Below, piece by piece: positions 23,543 through 32,300 of a DNA stretch of 42,109 bases. Each line of letters starts with the position of its first letter. Positions within the stretch are counted from its first letter, which is position 1. The position numbers were made by a program, and so were the translations under genes. The notes beneath the pieces were generated by a model. That model worked only from the letters and a program-made list of their open reading frames with translations. It did no database searches and was not told the DNA's origin. This stretch comes from JAGQSZ01 sp049647585 (GTDB taxonomy: Bacteria > Actinomycetota > Acidimicrobiia > Acidimicrobiales > Microtrichaceae). The DNA is taken from positions 1 to 42,109 of the forward strand of contig JBARXY010000045.1 of assembly GCA_049647585.1 (NCBI GenBank), in the 5' to 3' direction.

Positions 23543-25075
23543 GTGCTGGCCCAGACCGTATTCGACGCCGCAGAGCGGTTCGGTGACCGTCCCGTTGTGG
23601 TCTCCCCGGAGGGGGAACTGACCTACGAAGCCCTGCGACGGAACTCGGCAAAACTCGCTGCCGATTTGCGTTCGAGGGGTGTCCGCGAAGGTGACGTGGT
23701 GGCGCTGGTTCTGCCATCCGGGGGTGACTGGCTCGTCGCTGCATCCGCGGTTTCCCACCTTGGAGCGATCTTCGCCGGCATCAGTCCGGTTCTGACCTCC
23801 AGCGAGCGCGGCGAACTGCAATCACTGGTCGCTCCCCGCCTCACCCTTGTCGATCCGGCACTCGTCGACGGACTCTCTCTCAGATCCGATCTTGCTGTTG
23901 TGGAGAGGGGGTCACGTGGGGAAGGACTGATCCAAGATCAGAAATCAGCACTGCCCGAGTTGCCTCCCCCCGACGACAACCGCCCAGCGGTCATCTGCTT
24001 CACCTCGGGAACCACCGGACGGGCCAAGGCAGCCCTGTACCGTGAACGTCAACTGCGCGCGGTCCAGTTGATGGACCTGGGTCCTGATGTCGAGGCGACC
24101 TGGGGCGGAGGTGCTCCGATGCTTGCGTCCACACAGTTCGCCCACGTCGGAATGTCGATGAAGTTTCCGTGGTATCTGCGCCGCGGATCAACCCTGCATG
24201 TCATGGAACGATGGCGCGCGGACGAGGCCCTGCAACTGGTCGCGACCGAACGAATGCCGACGATCGGTGCCGTGGCCCCCCAACTGGCCCTCATGTTGCG
24301 ATCGCAATTGATCGACCAGCTGGACCTGAGCTGCGTCACGACCGTCATTGCGGGCGGAGCCGCGTCGCCGGTAACGCTGGTCAGATCGATTCGGGAACGT
24401 CTCGGAGCGGGCTACTCGATTCGTTACTCCTCGACCGAGTCTGGAGGGGTCGGACTCGGTACCGACGCACTGAGCGATGATGAATCCGAGTGGGGAACCA
24501 TCGGTCGTCCTCGTCCGATGGTCGAAGCCCGCGTAACCGACGAGTTCGACAATCCACTTCCCGACGGAACCACCGGAGAACTCCAATTGCGATCACCGGC
24601 TGTCATGGACGGGTACTGGAACGATCCGGAAGCCACTCTCACCGCGTTGACCGCTGACCGTTGGCTGCGCACCGGCGACCTGGCCTCCGTCGATGACCAC
24701 GGTCGAGTGGTCCTCGCAGGCCGGCGGAGCGAGATGTACATCCGGGGTGGCTACAACGTGTTTCCATCCGAGGTCGAAGCCGTCCTTCTGGCGGACGAGC
24801 GGATCGATGATGCAGTGGTGGTCCCGTGGCCCGATGAAGTCATGGGTGACCGCGGGCTGGCGCTGGTAGTTCCGGCCGACCCAGAACGGCCGCCGTCGCT
24901 CGAGCAATTGCGGACACGGGCATCGGAGACACTCGCCTCACACAAGCTGCCAGAAGCCATCCTCATCATCGATGCGGTTCCGCTTACCCCGGCCCAGAAG
25001 ATCGACCGATCCGCCGCCCGCGACCTTGCCGTCCGCAACCTTGCCGCCAGCATTGGCGATTTACCGACTACCTAA
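23543..25075 (+). CDS. AMP-forming acyl-CoA synthetase-like enzyme
   Basis: The protein has 510 residues of the ANL superfamily. Motifs: VICFTSGTTGRAKAALY (ATP loop, near residue 153), SSTESGG, DRWLRTGDLASVDDHGRVVLAGRRSEMYIRGGYNVFPSEVE, and a C-terminal TPAQKIDRSAARDL with the catalytic Lys. Domain layout is normal in length. The substrate is unknown; no adjacent carrier or dehydrogenase defines a pathway. The next gene, a prepilin peptidase, follows after 35 bases but seems functionally unrelated. Confidence 0.85.
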   Translation: MLAQTVFDAAERFGDRPVVVSPEGELTYEALRRNSAKLAADLRSRGVREGDVVALVLPSGGDWLVAASAVSHLGAIFAGISPVLTSSERGELQSLVAPRLTLVDPALVDGLSLRSDLAVVERGSRGEGLIQDQKSALPELPPPDDNRPAVICFTSGTTGRAKAALYRERQLRAVQLMDLGPDVEATWGGGAPMLASTQFAHVGMSMKFPWYLRRGSTLHVMERWRADEALQLVATERMPTIGAVAPQLALMLRSQLIDQLDLSCVTTVIAGGAASPVTLVRSIRERLGAGYSIRYSSTESGGVGLGTDALSDDESEWGTIGRPRPMVEARVTDEFDNPLPDGTTGELQLRSPAVMDGYWNDPEATLTALTADRWLRTGDLASVDDHGRVVLAGRRSEMYIRGGYNVFPSEVEAVLLADERIDDAVVVPWPDEVMGDRGLALVVPADPERPPSLEQLRTRASETLASHKLPEAILIIDAVPLTPAQKIDRSAARDLAVRNLAASIGDLPTT

Positions 25076-25110
25076 TTCAGTAATCGGCCGTCCGGGCCGA
25101 TGGAGTCATC

Positions 25111-25935
25111 GTGAGCGATGTCGTTGTTTCTCTGCTGGCGGTGCTGACCGGAATCGGCGCGGCTTGGGCCATGACGGTCCCTTTGCACAGCTACAAGGAG
25201 CTGCGCCCCAAGACTCCACGCGACGTTGCCTCCGAAGTCGGCTCCGACGGTGTCGCCCTCGTCCATATCCGAGCCGCCTATCGGGAAGCCCGCTGCCCGA
25301 ACTGTCACCACAGCTTCGACATTCTCGACGTGATCCCAGTGCTGAGCTGGTTCCGAGGCTGTCCCGACTGCGGCCGTCGCCTTCCATGGACGGTGCCACT
25401 GCTTCAGCTCGGGGTGCCCCTGGCGATGCTCATAACCGCGCTGACACTGCCGAACACCGTCAACGCCTGGGTGGTGCTTCCCTATCTGTGGCTCGTCGTC
25501 GTGTTGGCCGCCATCTCCCTGATCGACCTGCGCATCTGGCTAATCCCGTTCTGGATGCCGTGGGTCGGAGCGGCGGTGGGAATTGCGCTCATCGCCGGAG
25601 TGTCTCTGGGGATCGGAGCACCCCGAGCGATCATCCACGCTGTGGTCGGGGCGGTGCTGTCCTTCCTTTTATTCTTTGTCCTCTTCATTGCCGCACCGGG
25701 AAAGCTCGGCTTCGGTGACGTTCGCCTGGCGTTACTCCTGGGAATGTTCCTGGCGTGGCTGCATCCCCTACTGCCCATCTACGGACTCCTGTTCGGATCA
25801 CTACTCGGGGTCGCCATGGGGATCGGATCGATCATCCGTCGCAGCGACAGCCGATTCGCATTCGGTCCGGCACTCGCTCTCGGAGCGATGTGCGCAATCT
25901 GGTTCTCGGGGCCATTGCTCAACTCAGTTGGCTGA
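25111..25935 (+). CDS. Prepilin peptidase (A24 family)
   Basis: The protein has 274 residues of the type IV prepilin leader peptidase family. The zinc-binding cysteines Cys62, Cys65, Cys84 and Cys87 (CPNC...CPDC) precede a multi-pass membrane region. The two catalytic aspartates are Asp139 in SLIDLRIWLIP and Asp203 in GFGDVRLALLLG. It would cleave leader peptides of pilin-like proteins on the cytoplasmic side. No pilin or pilus-assembly genes lie in this window. The start is GTG. Confidence 0.87.
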   Translation: MSDVVVSLLAVLTGIGAAWAMTVPLHSYKELRPKTPRDVASEVGSDGVALVHIRAAYREARCPNCHHSFDILDVIPVLSWFRGCPDCGRRLPWTVPLLQLGVPLAMLITALTLPNTVNAWVVLPYLWLVVVLAAISLIDLRIWLIPFWMPWVGAAVGIALIAGVSLGIGAPRAIIHAVVGAVLSFLLFFVLFIAAPGKLGFGDVRLALLLGMFLAWLHPLLPIYGLLFGSLLGVAMGIGSIIRRSDSRFAFGPALALGAMCAIWFSGPLLNSVG

Positions 25936-26048
25936 ACTGAAGTCTTCGGCGCTGGGACGCCCTCCGACGCCTGCGACAAAATCTTCTGGGACTCCTAGCC
26001 GTTGCGCAGGGGAGTAACTAGTGTCACACCTCTAGCTGTTCACCAGGT

Positions 26049-26069
26049 CCGGCGGGGGGAATTCGCCGG
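26049..26069 (+). repeat. Small hairpin before the exported-protein gene
   Basis: CCGGCG (26049-26054) pairs with CGCCGG (26064-26069) around a 9-base loop. It lies in the 160-base gap between the prepilin peptidase stop and the GTG start at 26104. It may be a 5'-leader hairpin; no T-tract follows. Confidence 0.4.
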
Positions 26070-26103
26070 GGTCTTGCGGTAGGCGAATTGAGGGGGTGTG
26101 CCT

Positions 26104-27663
26104 GTGATCTTGGGTCGCGCAAATGCCGTTGTCAGCGATCGTCGGCCTCGCTACAGGAAGCTGCATGCGGTGACCACCGGGGTCAGCCTTGCACTGATCT
26201 TCTCGGGCTCTCTGGCCGGAAGCCCCATTGCTGGCGCCCAGGAAGCCACACCTACCAGCGCTATAGCTCCCTACGACCCGTCCAATTTCCTCAACGGCGA
26301 GGCGCAGGCTTCGGCAACCACATTCCGGTTCAACATCGTGCAGGGCAATGCCAATATCGGCATGTCCTATGGGCTGGTCATGGCCGGCTACCGGGACAAG
26401 ACCGGCACGTCCGAATCCAGAGCTCTCGATCTTGGGATCTTCCCGACGCTGTTCGGCGTCCAGCAGTGCGACGGGTCGGACCCGATACTAAATCCTGCGA
26501 CGTTTCCCCCACTGACCCTAGCGAGTTCCACCGACCCCGATTCGGCCACCCCCAAGCCGGCAAAGGCGTACCTGCCCGGCTACGGGAAGGATCCCGCGGG
26601 GCCGTTGGTCGGCACACAAGTCGCAACGGCGACAAGAGCCCCGTCATCGACCGCCTTCACCGATTCCGAGAAGGCCGACATGATCTTCGTGTCACTCGAA
26701 GGCGGGCATTCACAGGCATCCTCGACCCTCAAGGACAACGTCCGCGAGGCCCGCTCGGTGGTAACCGCCAAGGAACTGCGGGTGATGGGGGGTCTCTTCA
26801 TCTTCCGGGAGCCTCGTTGGGAGGCAGTCGCACGCTCTGGCAGGCAGGTCAGCACCACCGGCAGTTTCACTTTCAAGAGCGCATCGGTCCTCGGATTCGA
26901 ACGCAGTGCCGACGATGCGCTGCGTGACCTCGGCGAGTTCAAGAAGGGACTCGAAGACCTGCTCAGGCCACTTGGAGCGAAGCTCGAGTTGCCCCAGGTC
27001 GTTGTAACCGACAATCGGGTCCAGGTCACCCCGATGTCATTCAAGCTGGTCGATCCACCCTTCGGCGCCGAGATGATCGCCCCGTTCCTCCAGAACATCC
27101 AGCCAATGCGGGAGTCCTACAACAAGTCGCAACTCGACGCGGACTGCAAGAACGAGACATCCCTGCTGCTGATGGATGTCGTTCTGGGAGTCCTCTCGGG
27201 ATCGGGATCGATGGAGATGATGGCCGGGGGCACCGAAGCATGGACCGACGACACCGATTTTTCCGCGCCACCCATCGCCCCGGTCCCCAGTGCATCGATC
27301 GCTCCGGCAACCCCGATGGTCCCGCCGGTCGAAGCAGTTCCGGCTACAACCTTCGACGAGTACGTCCCGGGCGAGTACATACCTGGAACCGATGGGGACC
27401 TTGGCTACAGCGACACGACTCTGGACACAGCGTTGGGTGATCCTTCCGATATCCCTGTGGACACTCCCCCGCCCGAGGTCAAGGGAAAGACCCAGGGTTC
27501 GGACCGTGAACTCGCAGCCGCGATACCTGCCAACACAACGATTGATGAGTCAAAGGCGGGCACTGCTGCTGTCGCAGTTGGACTCATCGGTCTGGCATGC
27601 GCTCTCGGACTGGCATTCGGCGAACACTTCAAGGCACGCCGCTCGACCCGGAGGATCCCATGA
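26104..27663 (+). CDS. Unrecognised exported protein with C-terminal membrane anchor
   Basis: The protein has 519 residues and no family I recognise. A signal peptide ends at about SPIAGA-QE (residue 45). The extracellular part (about 46-345) is mixed and globular with two Cys (VQQCDGS, DADCKNE). A Pro/Thr/Asp-rich stalk (345-460) leads to a final hydrophobic helix (TAAVAVGLIGLACALGLAFG) and a basic tail. The next gene starts inside its stop codon (ATGA), and that gene is coupled to a Liv-type transporter. It could be a surface receptor or assembly partner for the transporter; this is inferred from context. GTG 26104 has GAGGGGG 7 bases upstream; a GTG at 26098 is the alternative. Confidence 0.75.
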   Translation: MILGRANAVVSDRRPRYRKLHAVTTGVSLALIFSGSLAGSPIAGAQEATPTSAIAPYDPSNFLNGEAQASATTFRFNIVQGNANIGMSYGLVMAGYRDKTGTSESRALDLGIFPTLFGVQQCDGSDPILNPATFPPLTLASSTDPDSATPKPAKAYLPGYGKDPAGPLVGTQVATATRAPSSTAFTDSEKADMIFVSLEGGHSQASSTLKDNVREARSVVTAKELRVMGGLFIFREPRWEAVARSGRQVSTTGSFTFKSASVLGFERSADDALRDLGEFKKGLEDLLRPLGAKLELPQVVVTDNRVQVTPMSFKLVDPPFGAEMIAPFLQNIQPMRESYNKSQLDADCKNETSLLLMDVVLGVLSGSGSMEMMAGGTEAWTDDTDFSAPPIAPVPSASIAPATPMVPPVEAVPATTFDEYVPGEYIPGTDGDLGYSDTTLDTALGDPSDIPVDTPPPEVKGKTQGSDRELAAAIPANTTIDESKAGTAAVAVGLIGLACALGLAFGEHFKARRSTRRIP

Positions 27664-29384
27664 GTCAAGCGAACAGAGACCGCCTCTTCCGGGGTTACGG
27701 TCCCCTGATCGGCTTCAGTGCCCTGTTTCTGGCTATTGCGATTCTGGTGCCGAGCCAGACGGCCGAGGTCAACACCGGGGTTGGTGGCAACTCCGGGGTC
27801 GGGACTCTCGACAGCCAGAGCCTGGCCGAGGATGCCGGGGACCTCGCTACCGCGGACGCCTCCGATGTCCCTGGAGCGCAGGTCGCCGGAAGCTCTGCAA
27901 CCTCGGGGAGTTCGGGATCTGCCGGTACCGCAGGGCGAACCACCGACGGTAGGACCGTCACCGGTTCCAAGGGTGGCTCGGCGGGTAGCGCCGGATCGGC
28001 TGGTAGTGGACCGGCCAAGGTTGGCGGTTGTGCGGACCGCCCGCTCCAAGTACCCCATGACCCGTACTCGCCGCCCTGCATTGCGTTCACTGGTGGAAAC
28101 GGTGGAGCCACCGGCCTGGGAGTGACCGCGGACACCATCAAGGTCTCGGTACGGATCCAGGGATTCTCCAACGGCATGCTCGACGCCTTGTCGAAAGTTG
28201 CCAACGCAAAGATTCCGAACGAGCCACCACAGTTGATCGCCAACACGCTCAACGGGCTCGTCGACTATTTCAACAACACCTTCCAGATGTATGGACGCAA
28301 GATCGAACTCGTCAACTACAACGGCAAGGGCGACGTACTGAAGGAGATGACCGGAGGCGGTCAGGAAGCTGCAGAATCCGACGCTCTGAAGGTCCAACAG
28401 GAAATCAAGGCCTTTGCTGACGTTTCCGCAGTATCTCCTGTCTACGCGGATGCACTGTCGCGCCGCCAGATCATCAACGTCGGCGCACCGTATGTTTCAC
28501 GTGAATGGTTGGCCCAGCGTCGCCCCTACAGCTGGAGCCAGTTCACCGACTGCTCGACGACCGTTGAGAGTGTCGCTTCCTACTATGTGACGAAACTCGG
28601 AAAGCGAAACGCCGACTTCGCAGGACCCGGCCTCAAGGGACAGCCACGGCGGGCGGCGATCATCGCACCCGAGAACTCGTGGTACCAGGAGTGCGTCAAC
28701 TCCGGGTTGAAGATCATCGAGCGTGCCGGGCTGAAGGCTGAGCTCAACGAGAAGTACCGCCTCGACATCAACCAAATGTCGATCCAGGCCGGCGAGAAGT
28801 TGGCAAAGCTCAAGAACGCCAAGATCACCACGGTCATCTGCGGCTGCGACCCTCTCTTCCTCACGTTCCTGACGGCCAAGGCCAAGGAACAGAACTACAA
28901 CCCGGAATGGGTGATCACAGGCGTTGCTCTGATCGACAACGATCTGATCGGTTCGATCTTGGAGCAGGGTCAGTGGGCAAGGTCCTTCGGCGTCTCCTTC
29001 TCCGGAGCTCCTCAGCCCGAGGGCCAAGGACTCGGCTACCGCGCCTACAAGTCCGTACGCAAGGACGAGCCCTCGATCGGTGTGGAGCTGATCTACAACC
29101 AGCTTGAGTTGCTTGCGATCGGCATCCAGATGGCCGGACCCAATCTGAACCCGGCGAGCTTCGAGGCCGGAATGTTCCGCTATCCGACCAGGACCGGACC
29201 ATCGGGTACCTGGGGTTTCAAACCGGGCGACTATTCAACCTCTGACGACGCTCGCGAGGTTTTCTGGAACCGCTCGGCGGTTTCGCCCCAGACGCGTGAC
29301 CCGGGCACCTATCAGAACCCCAACGGATCTGCCCGCTTCCCTATAGGGAAGTGGCCCGGCACTCCACCGCGGGTGTCGCCGTGA
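27660..29384 (+). CDS. Branched-chain-type ABC substrate-binding protein, membrane-anchored
   Basis: The protein has 574 residues. The N-terminus has one membrane segment (14-31) instead of a lipobox, then a Gly/Ser/Ala-rich linker (about 60-125). A Leu/Ile/Val-binding-type domain (type 1 periplasmic fold) follows from about 130 (GVTADTIKVSVRIQGFSN...). The sequence AIIAPENSWYQECVNSGLKIIERAGL is typical of the second lobe. It would deliver an amino acid, amide or aromatic acid to the next protein; the ligand is unknown. ATG 27660 overlaps the previous stop (ATGA), and its own stop overlaps the GTG of the transporter (GTGA). Confidence 0.84.
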   Translation: MSQANRDRLFRGYGPLIGFSALFLAIAILVPSQTAEVNTGVGGNSGVGTLDSQSLAEDAGDLATADASDVPGAQVAGSSATSGSSGSAGTAGRTTDGRTVTGSKGGSAGSAGSAGSGPAKVGGCADRPLQVPHDPYSPPCIAFTGGNGGATGLGVTADTIKVSVRIQGFSNGMLDALSKVANAKIPNEPPQLIANTLNGLVDYFNNTFQMYGRKIELVNYNGKGDVLKEMTGGGQEAAESDALKVQQEIKAFADVSAVSPVYADALSRRQIINVGAPYVSREWLAQRRPYSWSQFTDCSTTVESVASYYVTKLGKRNADFAGPGLKGQPRRAAIIAPENSWYQECVNSGLKIIERAGLKAELNEKYRLDINQMSIQAGEKLAKLKNAKITTVICGCDPLFLTFLTAKAKEQNYNPEWVITGVALIDNDLIGSILEQGQWARSFGVSFSGAPQPEGQGLGYRAYKSVRKDEPSIGVELIYNQLELLAIGIQMAGPNLNPASFEAGMFRYPTRTGPSGTWGFKPGDYSTSDDAREVFWNRSAVSPQTRDPGTYQNPNGSARFPIGKWPGTPPRVSP

Positions 29385-32300
29385 CCATCGATCACAGCGA
29401 ACTTCCCATGGATCTTGGCGAGGGGCGCCACGAGCCGCCCACGTCGAATGGACCCACAGCCCGGTCCACATACCTGCGTATGGGCGAGGCCTTCGAGGAG
29501 CTTTCTACGCCAGCCCGAGTTGGTCTCGTCGTCGGAGTCCTGGCCGTTCTTTGGGCGGTTGCCGCCGTGGTTCTACCCAATGGCGCACCGGTCGGGATAG
29601 TGACGATCGGAGCGGTCCTCGGGTCAGCGACAGGCCTGGCGGCGGTCGGGGTGATCCTGGTGTGGCGTGCAAACCGTGTCGTCAACTTCGCCGCTGGCGC
29701 CCTGGGCGGAGCCGCGGGTCTCAGTTCGATCCACCTCTACCTCACGTGGGGGTGGCCATATCCAGTTGCGATCGTCTCGGCTCTCATCGGAGGGCTTGCG
29801 CTCGGAGCCGTGGTCGAGGTTCTGGTCATTCGACGATTCGCCAACGCTCCTCGCCTGGTTCTGACCGTCGCAACCCTAGGCCTGGCCCAGGTGGTCGGCG
29901 GCCTGGAACTGTTCCTGCCGGACCGGATCTTCAAGGTCGAATCACCGATCCTTGGATCATTCCAGACTCCGCTCACGTCGACTCAGTTCGACCTCGGTCC
30001 GGTGGTCATCACCGGAGACCACATGTTGGTAGCCGCTGTTGTTCCCGTCGTCGTCGCTGCACTGGCGTGGTTCCTACGTGGCTCGCTCGCCGGGACGGCC
30101 ATTCGTGCCGCTGCAGAGAACACCGACCGAGCAAGACTCCTCGGGATACCGGTCAAGAACCTGACGACCCTCGTGTGGGCACTCGCAGGCGCGCTCGCCG
30201 CACTCACCTTCGTACTCAGAGCGCCATTCCTCGGCGCCACCCCCTCGGCGATCGCAGGGCCGGCGGTGATGTTGGCAGCGCTCGCCGCTGCTGTCGTCGC
30301 ACGGATGGAGTCCATGCCCAGGGCGTTCGCGGCCGCGGTCATCCTGGGTGTTGTCGATCAGGTCGTCCGTTGGAACACGACCAGTCCCGAGCTTGTGGAC
30401 GTGGTTCTCTTGGTGGTGATCGTCGGATCACTGCTGCTGCAGCGAGGTCGTTCTCGTGCACATGATTCCGATGGAGGCTGGCGTGACGCCGAGTTCATCC
30501 GGCCACTCGCACCGGCCATCGCGGCGTTGCGCACCGTGCGTGTGGTCAAGGCTCTCGCACTTCTCGGGCTGCTGGCTGCTTGTGTGATTATCCCGATCCA
30601 GGTCGGTCCCGGGACCGCCAACACCCTGTCGATCATGACCATCTGGGCGGTCGTCGCCGTCAGCCTGGTCATACTTACGGGTTGGGCCGGACAGATCAGC
30701 CTGGGGCAGTTCGCGATCGTCGGGGTCGGGGCAATCGTCGCAGGCAATCTCGTCTCTCGCTGGAACGTCGACCTGTTCGTCACCCTGGCTGTGGCGGCTG
30801 CCGCGGGAGCGGCTGCGGCATTGGTGCTCGGGGTCCCTGCCCTGCGGATCCGGGGGCCGTTCCTCGCGATAATCACCCTCGCGTTCGCGGTTGTTCTCGA
30901 CGGCTATGTCCTCAATCCCAACGTCTTCCCGTCCCTCATCCCCCAGAGTGTCGACCGTCCTGTGGTCTGGGGCCGTATCGACCTTGAGAACGAGCGATAC
31001 ATGCTGTGGTTCTGCCTCTGCATTCTTGCGTTGGCAATCACACTTGCTAGGGGTGTTCGGCGTTCCCGCTCGGGACGACTGCTGATCGCCTCCCGTGACA
31101 ATTCGAAGGCTTCCGAAGCGGCCTCGGTTTCGACCCGCTCCGCGACGCTTTCGGGTTTCGTATTCTCCGGCGCCCTCGCCGGACTTGCCGGTGGCGTGCA
31201 CGTACTCCTGCTCCACGGAGCACGGGTCGGCTCGTACCAGCCGGTGCAGTCCGTCGAGATCTTCTCGATGGCCACGATCGGAGGTCTCGGCTCCATCGGT
31301 GGTGCGATCAGCGGCGCCGCCGGAATGCGGGGCATGCAGGACCTGGACCAGACCATCCGCCTCGTCGGGGCTGGGGCCGGGGTGCTGTTGGTGCTGTGGC
31401 TGATCCCCTCCGGCCTCGCTGGTCTGGTCGCAATGGTGAGGGACCGTCTGGTCGCGCCGCTCGCGAGGCGCAACGGACTGGATTCCCACGGCCGTACTCT
31501 GTTGGCCACGACTTCACTGAGTGTGGTTCCCGAGATCGACCACTCGCCAACGCCTGAATCCCATGACGGACCTGGCTCGGCCGCAGTCGAGACCGTTGGG
31601 GTTGTTGGAGCCACCGAGGCTCCCGGTCCGGCGCTTCTGGCGAGTGGAGTGAACGTTTCTTACGGTCGACTGCAGGTGCTGTTCGATCTGGATCTGCAGA
31701 TTGCGGACGGCGAGATGGTCGCACTCCTCGGAACCAATGGAGCCGGAAAGTCAACGATTCTGAAGGCGATCTGCGGACTGGTTCCCCACGAAGGGCGGGT
31801 CATCCTCAACGGCATGGACATCTCGAGGATGGGTCCCGAGAGGATTGTGAGGGCGGGAATAGCCCTCATGCCAGGAGGTCGGGCCATCTTCCCGACCTTG
31901 AGTGTCGAGGATCATCTGAAACTCTCGACCTGGACATTCAGCTCCGACGCGGAACGGATCAGGTCCGACATCAACGAGGTCCACCGCATCTTCCCGATCC
32001 TCGCCGAACGCAGCCACCAGCTTGCCGGCGACCTTTCCGGGGGTGAGCAGCAGCAACTCGCTCTTGCAATGACTCTCATGCTCCGCCCCGACGTGCTGCT
32101 GATCGACGAGCTTTCGCTCGGTCTTGCGCCCATAGTCGTGGCGGCACTGTGCGACGTCGTTCGGGAGTTGAACGGCCGAGGCATAACAGTCATCGTCGTC
32201 GAGCAGTCGGTCAACGTCGCTCTTACCCTGGCTGAGCGGGCGGTTTTCCTGGAGAAGGGTCGCACCCGATTCGAGGGACCGACAGCTGACCTGCTCGATC

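Noticed and set aside
26009..26018. GGGGAGTAAC, reminiscent of the manganese riboswitch (yybP-ykoY) core
   Set aside because: The second conserved arm and the paired helices are missing, and the next gene is not a metal transporter.
27405..28397. A 330-residue open frame on the minus strand
   Set aside because: It is antisense across the joined exported-protein and binding-protein genes; composition is not protein-like.
30428..31489. A 353-residue open frame on the minus strand
   Set aside because: It is antisense to the LivM part of the fused transporter and consists mostly of Arg, Asp, Gln and His.
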